A stretch of 57,747 nucleotides of DNA from JAJPXC01 sp964628905. Its GTDB lineage: Bacteria; Bacteroidota; Bacteroidia; Bacteroidales; Muribaculaceae. This document shows positions 1-9,627 of this stretch, in pieces. Numbering within the stretch: the stretch's first letter is position 1; each line of letters opens with the position of its first letter. The notes below the pieces were generated by a model. It did no database searches. It had not been told where the DNA came from and saw nothing but the letters and a program-made list of their open reading frames with translations. The translations under genes were made by a program, and so were the position numbers. Location of the stretch: positions 1-57,747 of the forward strand of contig CAZVNS010000010.1 in assembly GCA_964628905.1 (NCBI GenBank), read 5' to 3'.

Positions 1-34
1 AAAGATACAAATTATTTTTCTAATTTACGAGCAC

Positions 35-2809
35 TTAATTTATAGAAGTCCCCTTAAGTAGTTTTTTGTATTCTGAGAGTAACTTCTTGTATTCCGAGCA
101 ATCATGATTAACCTCTTCACATTTAGAGATATAGTCTTGCAATTCCGAAATTATGCGTTTAATTTGGCCCACATTTCTCGTGCGTTGGCACTCATCTAAG
201 GACACCTTCCTTAATTCCACGCCTTTTTGTGATCTAATAAGGTCAGAGAGTATTCTGGCCTTAGAGATCTTTCCTGCAGATCTATACCAATCGCGGGCCT
301 CCTTTAGCTTTCCAGATGCAATAAGTTGTTGGCCTTCTTCAATGGTTGATACGTCTTTAGGCTGTTGATGTATTCTGCTTCCGATTGGTTTCTGATTGCT
401 TTTTCCGCTACCCGATGACGAAATCCGTTTCTCGGTTGGATGTAATTCGCCATCATAGTGCTTGTTATCGTTTTTAGAAGGAATTTGTGAGGTAATTTGA
501 GCAAGTTCATCTCTGACACTGCTCAAAACATTGTCTGTCCCGGGTACATTTGCAATCCGATCGATAAAACTATTTAGGATTTTGATTGCATCAGTGGCTT
601 GCCCATTACGTACTTTGCCTTTTACGGAAGCCCTTATTTCTCTCCATTCGCGCTCAATTGATTTAACAATCGACGGGTTGATTGTCCGAGTATCCTTAGG
701 TTGACCAGAATGTAGCGAGGTTAATATCGAGTCTATGTCCTTAATTAAATCATCGGTTCCAACTATGTTGCAGAAATTCTTTTTGAAGTCCTCAAGAAGT
801 TGTATAGCCTCTTGTACGCGACCATTGCGCGCCATCCCCGAAGATTGCGCATTAACCTCGCGCCATTTTCGTTTCACCTCTTTTAGGGGATCCAGTTTGC
901 GCTTGTTCTCTTCAAGCTCCTTGCGACGAGTCTTTATGCGCTCTGTTTTTGCGGCCCATTTTGTCAGATTAGCCGCATCCTCCTCTTTCAGTGCATCACA
1001 CATCTGAATTGCAGCATCGAAATCATTTGATTCTTCGGCCTCATTGAGTTTTTTTACCAGATTTTGTATTCTGGTTTTTTGTTTTGAGCGCAGTTCTGAA
1101 ATACGACGTTTAATCAATTTAGCATCTTCGTTGGATGAATCTAAATTGAGAACTTTCCCAACTTCCTCAAGAGCCTCGTTATAAAGCTTCTGCGCAAAGA
1201 ACATATGAGCGCGATTAAGGAAATTTGTAACCTTTTCCTTAATATCAAGTTGCCGCTTTGAGTCTCGCTTTATGCGCATTACCTCCTCTGAGTCCGGTCT
1301 CAATTCTAATGCAATGTCACATTGAGATATTGCATCATTCCATCGACCCTCCGAGTAAGCGGTCTTTATCCTTTGGAGAATAGTGGAGAATTGCTTATTA
1401 TTCGCTCGTTGTTCTGCGAGTAATTGTTGGGCGAGGTTTTGTTTTTCTTTTGCATATTCGTCTTCAGGACGATGTGTCAGAGCAATTCCTGCCCATTCGC
1501 GCATATTTTCGTAGTCGTGTTCACTTTCGTAACGCTCTATATTTTCAATGGCATTGTTATATTCCTTTTCTGATTTAAGTGCTGCTTCTTTTTCTGCAAG
1601 CTCTTTTTGTGCGGCAGCTTGCGCAGCCTCTTTTCTGGCTGCTTCTTCACGAGCTTGGCGTTTAAGTTCCTCTTGAAGTTCAGCGTCTTTTACAAAATCG
1701 GCGGTAGCTCCAGTGAATTGTGAGCAGTCAATCTGGGCGTAGACGCTGACAACCTTTGGCAACTCAACTTCACGATATTTCACAAGTTTGTTTTCATCAA
1801 CAATGAATCGGCTGTTGATGGCATCAGTAAACTTTGTGTTTGTAAAGGTATTGCCAATGAACGTTATACCTGCAATCTCATGGGGTTGAACGTTGTTAGA
1901 CCTAACAAACTCTGCAATCTTACGGACAATATCATCCACTAATCCAACGGTTCTCTGGTCTAAGTCAACAGGCTCTATTGTAACCGAGTATGGATTATTT
2001 GGCGCAACTGCAAAGGTTATGTTTGGTAGCGTGACAGGGAGACCGAATCTTCTGTTGGCTATCTGACGCAGCCATTTGTCGGCAAACCGCTCTTGCCGCT
2101 TATATTCCTTTGCAAATTCATCGGTAGTAGATAGAAATCGTGTTGTTCTATTTATATTCTCTACAACCGACTCAATCAGAGCTCTTTTTCTGACATCAAG
2201 GCCGAACCCTTCCAATGTCGCCTCACTCATTCTAACAAAGAGATTCTCTGTTAACTTATAGAGTGAGAAATGCAGATTATCATTGGTCGCTACGAGCGAG
2301 AGATATATTCCGGGAGAAATAAATATTCCACGCATCTTAGACTCTTCCAGCCCAAGATGCGAAATTCGGGCGACACTCTCAATCACATTGAAATTCGATT
2401 CTTTAAGTTCTTGAAGGAATTTCAAACGGGCGATATCAGATATGTCGGTAGAGAAAGAGATGTAGGTATCAACTTCACCTTCCTCTTGAATCGCGTCATG
2501 AAGATGGCTGAATATGTTTGCAACCTTAAAGATTTTACGCATCTCTTCAGGTCGATTGTCATATCGAGTGAAATGATTCTCGCCTGTCTCGATTAACGGG
2601 AATATATCTCCAAAATAGTGGGGCTCTTTGTCTCTGTATTTGTCCTCATAGGTTTTGCCGTAAACGACTCTATTGTTTGCGGTATCTTCATGAAAGAACA
2701 ACCATATCCGGTCCTCTCCGTTTGGCAAAGCAAGAGGTATCACGTTGCCGTCGAGATTGACAGCAACGGTGATAAACCATTTGTCTACATATAGAGAGAG
2801 TGCTTTCAT
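35..2809 (-). CDS. Degenerate ASKHA (actin/Hsp70-fold) domain fused to coiled coil and TPR-like repeats; last gene of the cytoskeletal-like operon
   Basis: 924 aa, no signal peptide, so probably cytoplasmic. Residues 1-370 follow the layout of an Hsp70/actin ATPase: a beta-rich start, a helical segment around 205-250, and near 308-330 the pattern EIAGITFIGNTF, which matches the Hsp70 'vvLvGGs' adenosine segment. The glycine-rich phosphate loops are absent (the first strand reads LYVDKWFITVAV), so ATP hydrolysis is doubtful. Residues 374-416 are an Ala/Glu/Lys coiled coil. Residues 417-640 contain TPR-like helical hairpins (e.g. GRWNDAISQCDIALELRPDS). Residues about 640-700 and 712-775 are an internal duplication (K/EREWREx...ARNGxxxxAIxxL...VxGTDxxL). 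The tail, about 822-924, is again TPR-like. The gene lies 8 nt after the actin-like gene. The family is not recognised; the ASKHA reading is inference. A role as scaffold or adaptor for its neighbours is plausible. Confidence 0.85.
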   Translation of the reverse strand: MKALSLYVDKWFITVAVNLDGNVIPLALPNGEDRIWLFFHEDTANNRVVYGKTYEDKYRDKEPHYFGDIFPLIETGENHFTRYDNRPEEMRKIFKVANIFSHLHDAIQEEGEVDTYISFSTDISDIARLKFLQELKESNFNVIESVARISHLGLEESKMRGIFISPGIYLSLVATNDNLHFSLYKLTENLFVRMSEATLEGFGLDVRKRALIESVVENINRTTRFLSTTDEFAKEYKRQERFADKWLRQIANRRFGLPVTLPNITFAVAPNNPYSVTIEPVDLDQRTVGLVDDIVRKIAEFVRSNNVQPHEIAGITFIGNTFTNTKFTDAINSRFIVDENKLVKYREVELPKVVSVYAQIDCSQFTGATADFVKDAELQEELKRQAREEAARKEAAQAAAQKELAEKEAALKSEKEYNNAIENIERYESEHDYENMREWAGIALTHRPEDEYAKEKQNLAQQLLAEQRANNKQFSTILQRIKTAYSEGRWNDAISQCDIALELRPDSEEVMRIKRDSKRQLDIKEKVTNFLNRAHMFFAQKLYNEALEEVGKVLNLDSSNEDAKLIKRRISELRSKQKTRIQNLVKKLNEAEESNDFDAAIQMCDALKEEDAANLTKWAAKTERIKTRRKELEENKRKLDPLKEVKRKWREVNAQSSGMARNGRVQEAIQLLEDFKKNFCNIVGTDDLIKDIDSILTSLHSGQPKDTRTINPSIVKSIEREWREIRASVKGKVRNGQATDAIKILNSFIDRIANVPGTDNVLSSVRDELAQITSQIPSKNDNKHYDGELHPTEKRISSSGSGKSNQKPIGSRIHQQPKDVSTIEEGQQLIASGKLKEARDWYRSAGKISKARILSDLIRSQKGVELRKVSLDECQRTRNVGQIKRIISELQDYISKCEEVNHDCSEYKKLLSEYKKLLKGTSIN

Positions 2810-2817
2810 CTTACTCT

Positions 2818-5800
2818 TTATTGATTAAAAACTTTGCGTACGAGTGATTTCAGGAAGCAAGCCCCCTCGGCAATGATAATGGGCTGATGGTAGTGGAAAC
2901 CGTCACCATTTTTGCTGTTTCGGGCAGCCTTCTTATATTCCTGATCACTTGTGCAGAACGGTATGATTCTGTTCGGAAGGTCTCCGAGTTCGTCGCGCAG
3001 TTGTTCATCTGCTTTTTTATAGAGGTTTGTTCGTTTGCTGACGAAGTCAATGAATATGTCCATGTATTTCTCGAAGTTCTGAACTCCGGAGAAATCGAAA
3101 TTGCTCATTTCATCGGCAAACTGCTCACCTGTGACTTCCTCGTCGGCAGCGATAGAGATGTTAACGCCATCACGGAGGAAAGTCACGCCCGTTTCACCGC
3201 AGATGTCAGAGTCAGTAAGAGACGAAACAACGGCAAGTTCTTTCTGCTCACAAAGACCTCTTGCGACTTCGGTCTTATTGTCGTTCTCAATCTCTTCGCG
3301 GCAAGTTACCTTTACGTTACTCTCTGGCAAAACGAGTTTCAATCCTGCATTTACGCAGTTGCTGTAGAACTCGTTGGTTGTGCGTGTGCTGGTAGCATGG
3401 CGCAACCAATGGAAGATACGACCTCCCTTGCCGAAAGGCAATAAATCAACTTTTTCAATATTGCCGAGACGATTCTCCTTAATTGACTTGCCGATAAGCA
3501 TACCGGAATAGAACAGAAGGAGACCGCACACATATGCGGGTATAGTGAAGACGAACTTGGCGTTTGCAGCCAACGAGTCGTAGAACACATCATAGTCCTC
3601 CTGTGTCTTGAGCTGGTCAAAGATGTTGTTCAAGAAATACGGAGCCTTGTCGGGATGTGTCAGCACGTCCTTTATGTTTTCAACATGTACGTCGGTGTTA
3701 TGACCTTCATGGAAGTCCACCAAAGCCTGTCGGAACTGCTCTGATTTGATTACTGCATCAAAGAACACTCCGGCAGCAAGTCTTACTGAACTTTCTCTGA
3801 ACAGAGAGGGCTTGTTGCTGTCTTGCGGATTCTTTGCAATCAAGAGTATGTCGCTGGTGCTACCACCTACGTCAATACCGAGGAACATGTTGTTGCCCGA
3901 CAGACCGAAGTCCTGTGACATCGCGTAGCTGCACACGGCTTCAGCCTCAGTAATGAAGTCGCCGGGAAGTTCTGGTTTACGGCCAAACGGAGTGATATTG
4001 CACAAATCCTCATAGATTCGTTCAAGTTCATCTCTGTCTGACGGCATCATTGAGCCGGGGAAACTCCAGTAGATTTCCTCGGGACGAATACGATTTGTGT
4101 AGAGGAATGCACATGCCTGAAGCCAAATGGATTTCAGAAAGGCTCTCTTCTTTTCGCGTCCCTTGTCATTGTCAAGCCACTTCATGTTGTAGTGGAGCGT
4201 TCCCGCCTGAGTCTTAATCTCAAACTCGTTCATTTCTTGAACTCGCACGTTGGGACGGTTCACAGGAACGCCACCAGCCACTTCTTCGGATTGGTTGGGA
4301 CCAACATAGCGCGAATCATGCTCGTGAAGCCATGACTTCAACTGACCATTCTCTGACGGGTAGTTTGTGAAGAACAGCAATTCGTTATTCTCAGCTACGG
4401 CACGTTTGTCATTGTTCTCACGCCCAACAAGAACCGCACGGTAGTTCCCAAATACCATTGGCTTCGCACCGTGATCGTTGGCGTTATAGAATAAACATGT
4501 GTTGTTACTACCGAAGTCTACACCGACTACGGCAGTAGAATTCATATCAACAGAAGTCAAGTCTTTGACTACGTCCTGACGCATCATCAAGAAGCCTGCG
4601 CCCATTGTCTTGCCTGTTACCCGAACTATGGCGGAGAGACCGCACATGGGCTTATTAGAAGCTATGATGTTATACTTCGGCAGATTGTCGCTCTGTCCAC
4701 TGGGAAAAGTTACAAGTTTCTTGATGTTAACCTGTTTTACTTCCGCTGGTGTAGGTTCATAGCGAGATGTCAAGAATTGACCGTCAATTGTTTTCAGTAT
4801 CTTACCCTTGGTGCGATACAAGGGGAGGAACTGCTCGGTATCAGTATCGGTGAACTCAGAGAACAAGTAATATTTATTCCATATTCCTGATACGAAATTA
4901 GGCCATGCAATAACCTTTCCTTGGTTCTGAACCCAGTGGATATTGTACTCTCGGTCGTTAAGCGTGACGCTTTCGCCGTCAATCTCGACTACGAGCGAAA
5001 CACTAAGCAGTCCAGCATCAGTGATGTGGCATGTCAGACGAGTGTTTGAGCTGTTGCCATATCCAAGTATGCTGTCCAGTTTGTTCTGGAAAATGTCAAT
5101 ACCTATCTCCGACAGAGGGACACTGAAATAGAATGTCTCTCCTGTTTGGATGTCGTTAAACGACAGATAGTAAACTGGTGATTCTGATAGTTTGGGACGT
5201 TGTGATTTGGGTTCAATCCATCCTACAACATATTCGTCGTGACTCAGAAGTTCCTGAATGTCACCAATAGTCTGATAGTTACCATCATTTATATATGTGA
5301 AGGTGAAATCCGGTTTGAGATATACTGGTACATCGCTTTTGAACAAGCCTGCGAATGGTTCTTGCAGTCCACCATATTGAGCAACGGGTCCAACCTTTTT
5401 GAGACCGTTTCCTTTGTCAAACAACTCCTGTTCCCAATTTCGGGCCATTCCCTTGAATCCGGAAAGGTTGATGGGCATTTTGCCGCCTCTTTGAGAATTG
5501 ATTAATGTCTCAAACTGCGCAACGTTTTTGTTCAGGTTATGAATGAACAAGAACACCTTCTGCAACTGCTGTGGAGTGAGGTATCGGGTAGGATCCTCGA
5601 ATTTTCCATTCCTGTACCAGTTGATATCGGAGGCAGTTTCACCAAGACCGGAATAATTTACACCGGTGAATACACCTGTCAGAGGAGAAGTGCCGCCAAC
5701 GAGTTGGTTGCGATAGTAAATCAGATGCACGAACGGCTGAGCATCTGGATTTTTAGCCAAGTCTTGTTGATTCGACCACACATCCTTGTCATCGAACAAC

Positions 5801-6198
5801 ATGCGGCCAAAGGCTGAAGCAATGGCATAGTCTCCACCTCTTACATCCATTTTTACAGGTGCTGAGAAACGGATGCGGTCTGGGTAAAGTGCTATTGTTG
5901 CCAACAATCCGCGCCATTCCCCATGAAGAATCTCATAGAAATTTAGCAAACCCCCATTGTCGATACTAGGGTTAGGATTGTTGATGGTATCAAGTGCATA
6001 CTTAAAAAGCTTGGCGCGAGCCCACGGCGAGGGAACGCCGGAGATGAGTGCGCTAAGTGTTTGGGCATTGACGGTGCCAAGAATGTCACCGGTCTGAATA
6101 CCCTGAATATAGGAATTAGCCATGTTAAGCTCATTCCATTCACCTTGTGTTCCGGTGTTTAGAGTCGTGTAACTCTGAATTAGAAGTGCTTTCGACAT
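2818..6198 (-). CDS. Large actin/Hsp70-fold (ASKHA) ATPase with a 550-residue N-terminal extension
   Basis: 1126 aa, no signal peptide. An ASKHA nucleotide-binding core occupies about 553-930. Phosphate-1 loop is VVGVDFGSNNT (557-567), the connect-like segment is FITEAEAVCSYA (748-759), phosphate-2 loop is FLGIDVGGSTSD (772-783) and an adenosine-type glycine motif is PFGKGGR (921-927). All key acidic and glycine positions are present, so it should bind ATP. Residues 1-550 are beta-rich and match no family I recognise; residues 930-1126 are also unassigned. It resembles the 'virulence factor SrfB' proteins in being a very large ASKHA protein, but SrfB starts with its phosphate loop, so this is a different architecture. 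It lies between the tubulin-like gene (8 nt away) and the degenerate ASKHA gene (8 nt away), so co-translation and a shared complex are likely. Confidence 0.88.
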   Translation of the reverse strand: MSKALLIQSYTTLNTGTQGEWNELNMANSYIQGIQTGDILGTVNAQTLSALISGVPSPWARAKLFKYALDTINNPNPSIDNGGLLNFYEILHGEWRGLLATIALYPDRIRFSAPVKMDVRGGDYAIASAFGRMLFDDKDVWSNQQDLAKNPDAQPFVHLIYYRNQLVGGTSPLTGVFTGVNYSGLGETASDINWYRNGKFEDPTRYLTPQQLQKVFLFIHNLNKNVAQFETLINSQRGGKMPINLSGFKGMARNWEQELFDKGNGLKKVGPVAQYGGLQEPFAGLFKSDVPVYLKPDFTFTYINDGNYQTIGDIQELLSHDEYVVGWIEPKSQRPKLSESPVYYLSFNDIQTGETFYFSVPLSEIGIDIFQNKLDSILGYGNSSNTRLTCHITDAGLLSVSLVVEIDGESVTLNDREYNIHWVQNQGKVIAWPNFVSGIWNKYYLFSEFTDTDTEQFLPLYRTKGKILKTIDGQFLTSRYEPTPAEVKQVNIKKLVTFPSGQSDNLPKYNIIASNKPMCGLSAIVRVTGKTMGAGFLMMRQDVVKDLTSVDMNSTAVVGVDFGSNNTCLFYNANDHGAKPMVFGNYRAVLVGRENNDKRAVAENNELLFFTNYPSENGQLKSWLHEHDSRYVGPNQSEEVAGGVPVNRPNVRVQEMNEFEIKTQAGTLHYNMKWLDNDKGREKKRAFLKSIWLQACAFLYTNRIRPEEIYWSFPGSMMPSDRDELERIYEDLCNITPFGRKPELPGDFITEAEAVCSYAMSQDFGLSGNNMFLGIDVGGSTSDILLIAKNPQDSNKPSLFRESSVRLAAGVFFDAVIKSEQFRQALVDFHEGHNTDVHVENIKDVLTHPDKAPYFLNNIFDQLKTQEDYDVFYDSLAANAKFVFTIPAYVCGLLLFYSGMLIGKSIKENRLGNIEKVDLLPFGKGGRIFHWLRHATSTRTTNEFYSNCVNAGLKLVLPESNVKVTCREEIENDNKTEVARGLCEQKELAVVSSLTDSDICGETGVTFLRDGVNISIAADEEVTGEQFADEMSNFDFSGVQNFEKYMDIFIDFVSKRTNLYKKADEQLRDELGDLPNRIIPFCTSDQEYKKAARNSKNGDGFHYHQPIIIAEGACFLKSLVRKVFNQ

Positions 6199-6206
6199 AT
6201 CCTATA

Positions 6207-7814
6207 TCAATTAAAGTTATACAGTTTTGTAAGAGTGTTGTAAATCAATTTGTACAGCTGTTCACCACGGTTGGTGATGCCATTGCCGCCTCCGCTGTGA
6301 AGCTCCTCCAAGAATTTCTTCTTGAAGCTATTAAATTTACTGCCAAAGGGACCTGTTGAATACTTGTTGTCTTTCCCGATTCCTTCACTACGGTATATAT
6401 TCTTGTTCCAGTCCAACTTCATCAACTCCTTCATACTCTGAGGGGCAAAGAGTTTGGCATTAAGTAGGAACTTATCACCACCACCTGCTGAACGGTGTAG
6501 CTGACGTAGCCATCCTTCCTCCAAAGCTCCACCTTCCTGCATACGAGCAAAGAAATGACGGAAGTATTCTTTGAGGTATTTCACCTGAGATGGGTCTATC
6601 TCCTCAAAGCCGACTACTTCCTTATCTTCTCCGGAACGTGCCTTTTCTACGAAGTCATCCACTCCGTTGTTAAAGAGTGCGAAGGCTACTAGACAGCCGA
6701 GTTTCTTGGCGAACTCGGTCTGCCTTTCTTTGCCAACGAAGTCTTGGAAATCGAATTTGTCGTTGTCCTCGACAGCGCGATAAAGATATTCTGTCTTATA
6801 GTTGTCCTTATCTTCCTGAAGAGTTTCTTTACTACAGTTGAAGAAATCAAGTGCGGCGCTTGCGGCGAGCAGTTCGATGTAATGCGAATCATTTTTCTGT
6901 TCTGCTCCACCTGTCAGAGTCTTACTACCAGTAGATTTTGCACGTTGCATTGGATCCCAGTTCGTTCCATTGGTCCCCATCATGTAGAAACGCTGATAGA
7001 TACTCCTTACTGTTGCATCATCATCGTAGAACATCATTGCAACTTGTGAGTTCAGTGCAAACTTATCACTTGTCGCGATTACTTTCTGCTGGCTGATTTG
7101 ACCTGCGTCCGGAAGTGTAAAGTTGAAGTACGCAGTGAGAAGCGTTGAGCCGAAATAGGCATTCTTCAGCACGTCTGCGCTTCCATTACTTATTATTTGT
7201 GCTGCTTTGGAAATTGCCTGTGGTATGATAGGAATTGAAGAAGCGCCTGTACCACCGAACACAGAACCAAGGATGAATACCTTTGCTTTGCCTGCTGTGG
7301 TTTCTGTAATCAGAGCACTGATAAAGTCTTTTAATCCAGATGGAAGTTTCGATTTGGAGGCCTCAACGATTGACTGATACATCATCATCGAGCCCAAGTG
7401 GGTCTGTGCGCGATAGCCATGTTGAAGGTTAAATTCTTCTACATTTCTATCCAACACCAAGTCAGCCAAGTCGGTTTCCTCTCGGTGATTGTACTGGGTA
7501 TCGCCGTAGTTGAACACATCTTTGAATGTGCTCTTTGTCTCATAGTTGGGCGAAAACTCATAATATTTTATATTGGCTGAGAAGAAGGTTTCATTATGTG
7601 CCACGCGGTCTGCCGCCTTAAGTCCTTTAGCGTTAACGTAAGCCTCCTTCAATTCTTTTAAGCGCCCAAAATTGCCGTTATTCTTGTCTGTGTCAAGCGC
7701 AAGGAGGTGTATGTCTGTATCGTCAAACATACCCATAGCACAGAGATGAATGAGGCTCTCAATACATCTCATGCCGGTACCGCCAATACCGAGAACGAAA
7801 AATTGTTTTGCCAT
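6207..7814 (-). CDS. Tubulin/FtsZ-superfamily protein (Tubulin_2-like)
   Basis: 535 aa. The N-terminus FVLGIGGTGMRCIESL (6-21) matches the first glycine loop of FtsZ/tubulin, followed by a second strand ending in LLALDTDKN (37-45). The tubulin signature loop is seen as ILGSVFGGTGASSIP (181-195), equivalent to GGGTGSG. The following helix and the segment with acidic DDD near 264-266 fit the T7/synergy region, but the C-terminal half (about 330-535) is divergent. The layout matches the bacterial 'tubulin-like' family often found next to vWA proteins rather than cell-division FtsZ; no FtsZ C-terminal peptide is seen. GTP binding is expected; polymerisation is not demonstrable from sequence. It is third in a five-gene operon, 3 nt after the small membrane protein gene and 8 nt before the actin-like ATPase gene. 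Confidence 0.87.
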   Translation of the reverse strand: MAKQFFVLGIGGTGMRCIESLIHLCAMGMFDDTDIHLLALDTDKNNGNFGRLKELKEAYVNAKGLKAADRVAHNETFFSANIKYYEFSPNYETKSTFKDVFNYGDTQYNHREETDLADLVLDRNVEEFNLQHGYRAQTHLGSMMMYQSIVEASKSKLPSGLKDFISALITETTAGKAKVFILGSVFGGTGASSIPIIPQAISKAAQIISNGSADVLKNAYFGSTLLTAYFNFTLPDAGQISQQKVIATSDKFALNSQVAMMFYDDDATVRSIYQRFYMMGTNGTNWDPMQRAKSTGSKTLTGGAEQKNDSHYIELLAASAALDFFNCSKETLQEDKDNYKTEYLYRAVEDNDKFDFQDFVGKERQTEFAKKLGCLVAFALFNNGVDDFVEKARSGEDKEVVGFEEIDPSQVKYLKEYFRHFFARMQEGGALEEGWLRQLHRSAGGGDKFLLNAKLFAPQSMKELMKLDWNKNIYRSEGIGKDNKYSTGPFGSKFNSFKKKFLEELHSGGGNGITNRGEQLYKLIYNTLTKLYNFN

Positions 7815-7817
7815 GGT

Positions 7818-8204
7818 TTAGTTCTTTTTCTTGCCTAAGATTGATCCAAACTTGGTGTTGCGGAAACCAAGCATAAGTACAAGCCCTACTACAAAATATA
7901 TACCGATTGAAGCGAGCAGAACATAAAGGTTAGTGCCCTCAAACATGCTTCTGAAGCCTGGATTCTGAATTTTCGGCACAATAGCTTGCATGTTGTATAA
8001 CCAGTAACCGGCGGGTGCTACAAGCCCAATCACAATAAACCATATGCGACGGGTAATGAAGTCACGTCGGTCGCTTCTAAAGTTGATGATGAAAGCTATC
8101 GCAATAGCCAATGCGAGTGCGATGCCGCAGACTATGAGCCCGTAAATCCAAGCATCTGCCTGTGCTTGTTGGAGCTGTATCTGTGTTCTGATGATGGTAT
8201 TCAT
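7818..8204 (-). CDS. Small three-helix inner-membrane protein of the operon
   Basis: 128 aa with three hydrophobic spans at about 19-41, 53-71 and 90-112, a short amphipathic N-terminus (QIQLQQAQADAW) and a basic C-terminus (GKKKN). The positive RSDRRDFITRR stretch between spans 1 and 2 suggests a cytoplasmic loop by the positive-inside rule. No family recognised. It lies 5 nt downstream of the vWA-like lipoprotein gene and 3 nt upstream of the tubulin-like gene, which suggests a membrane adaptor joining an external lipoprotein to the internal polymer-like proteins. That function is inference from gene order only. Confidence 0.8.
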   Translation of the reverse strand: MNTIIRTQIQLQQAQADAWIYGLIVCGIALALAIAIAFIINFRSDRRDFITRRIWFIVIGLVAPAGYWLYNMQAIVPKIQNPGFRSMFEGTNLYVLLASIGIYFVVGLVLMLGFRNTKFGSILGKKKN

Positions 8205-8209
8205 TGTAT

Positions 8210-9565
8210 TTAGTATTTATCAGATTTTACATATATAGTGTACAGGGTTTTGCCTTTCAGTTGTTTCAATAAATCCGGGTCAAATACACAATTCTTCAAG
8301 CTTTCAGAGATTGATTCATTAGTTGCGCCATCTTGAACTATTGAATCAAAATTAAACATATCAATACTGTTGCCAAGAATGTTTTCAAGTTCTTTGACTT
8401 TGATTTCTATCTTAAAGTAGTTAAATGGCTTGCCGTCCAAATCTCCGTTGGGCGCAAAATTGTTGATATCGAAATAGAGGTCGACATTACCATGCTGCTT
8501 AAACTCTTTGTCGTCCGCAACAATGAAGTTAGGTATCTCAGCCGGATTGATTTCTGTAAAACCTACTTTTTCTCCGCTTTCTAACCGATTGTATACGTCA
8601 AAGTAGTCACTATTGATATTGAAAACCTTTACATCAATATCTTTGATGCGGTAACAACCAAAAGCATTCTTGTTAATTTTAAGACCTCCGATTAATTTTT
8701 CTCCATTCGGGAGAGGATTGCCTTGGTCATCAACACCGCTCATGATGTAGTTGAGAATGTTTTTCCAGTCAACTTGCCAATCCTGAACTTCCATTGGGCC
8801 ATATCCCTTGATGTCAGCGGCAAGTACTTCATTGGGAACTGAAGTATTGCCATTCAATGTCAAAGCCCACGGGTAATTCCCACTCAAATGAAATTCGTCA
8901 ATTTGAGGAAAATCTTCGAGATTGATAACCTCAGTTATGCGATTATAAAAGTTGCCCTCTATTCTATCGTCAGTGAATATAATGTAAAATCTTTTTTTGT
9001 TGAAGGTCTGCCCTTTATAGACTTCTTGATAAGGCTCAGCAATAATATGAATGTCATGTCCTTTAAGGAGCCATTTCTTAAAGGCTTCGTGCATATAAGG
9101 ATTGTTGGGATTGTTTTTAGTTGCAGTTTTTGTAAACAATTCGCCGTCAGTAAGCATGACCGATTCGGCATCTCTTTCAGCCATCTGATTGATTGCATTA
9201 TCAAGTGCTGCATAATTCACCTCAACGACGTTGTTCAGTAAGTCATACACTTTGCCGTTTTCCTTCTGGATGTCGTCACCTTTAATCGACCAGTACTCTT
9301 TTGTCGCAGCAGTCAGTGGTGAAATCATCTTCTGATAGAAAGGCGAAGACATTCCATTTGCTATGCAATTTGAATAATCTACAAATAAAGCCAATTGGTC
9401 GTTAGGCATATCAGTATTTTCAATCCCCTCGGTAAGGAGATGAAATTCCGCCAAATGCTTGGTGTCAAATGGAACATTATTTTCGCAGGACACAAGTAAT
9501 GAACCGGCTGTTATTATGCCGGCAACTGCTATAATCGCAAGAAGTATTTTGTTGTTAGATGTCAT
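8210..9565 (-). CDS. vWA-like lipoprotein, first gene of the cytoskeletal-like operon
   Basis: 451 aa with a lipoprotein signal: hydrophobic 8-22 and lipobox LLVSC, Cys27 as the lipidation site. Residues about 57-200 resemble a von Willebrand A domain. LALFVDYSNCIAN (58-70) occupies the MIDAS DxSxS position, although the last Ser is Cys here. A later strand is SVMLTDGEL (135-143), matching the vWA 'vLlTDGe' strand. Then come WLLKGHDIHIIAEPY (165-179) and FYIIFTDD (193-200) as further Rossmann-like strands. The remaining 250 residues are beta-rich and unassigned. It has its own strong promoter about 60 nt upstream and begins the five-gene operon. The vWA assignment is by pattern and is moderately sure; gene reality is not in doubt. 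Confidence 0.85.
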   Translation of the reverse strand: MTSNNKILLAIIAVAGIITAGSLLVSCENNVPFDTKHLAEFHLLTEGIENTDMPNDQLALFVDYSNCIANGMSSPFYQKMISPLTAATKEYWSIKGDDIQKENGKVYDLLNNVVEVNYAALDNAINQMAERDAESVMLTDGELFTKTATKNNPNNPYMHEAFKKWLLKGHDIHIIAEPYQEVYKGQTFNKKRFYIIFTDDRIEGNFYNRITEVINLEDFPQIDEFHLSGNYPWALTLNGNTSVPNEVLAADIKGYGPMEVQDWQVDWKNILNYIMSGVDDQGNPLPNGEKLIGGLKINKNAFGCYRIKDIDVKVFNINSDYFDVYNRLESGEKVGFTEINPAEIPNFIVADDKEFKQHGNVDLYFDINNFAPNGDLDGKPFNYFKIEIKVKELENILGNSIDMFNFDSIVQDGATNESISESLKNCVFDPDLLKQLKGKTLYTIYVKSDKY

Positions 9566-9627
9566 TCTGTGCTTAATAATTGGTCAATTTGGCAAGCCAC
9601 TCTTGAATAGAGATACTTAACCAACTG

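Noticed and set aside
2818..6198. Calling the large ASKHA protein SrfB
   Set aside because: SrfB starts with its phosphate loop and travels with SrfA/SrfC; here the loops begin at residue 557 and neighbours differ.
6207..7814. Calling the tubulin-like protein the cell-division FtsZ
   Set aside because: Divergent C-terminal half, no FtsZ tail peptide and no dcw cluster; context is an accessory operon.
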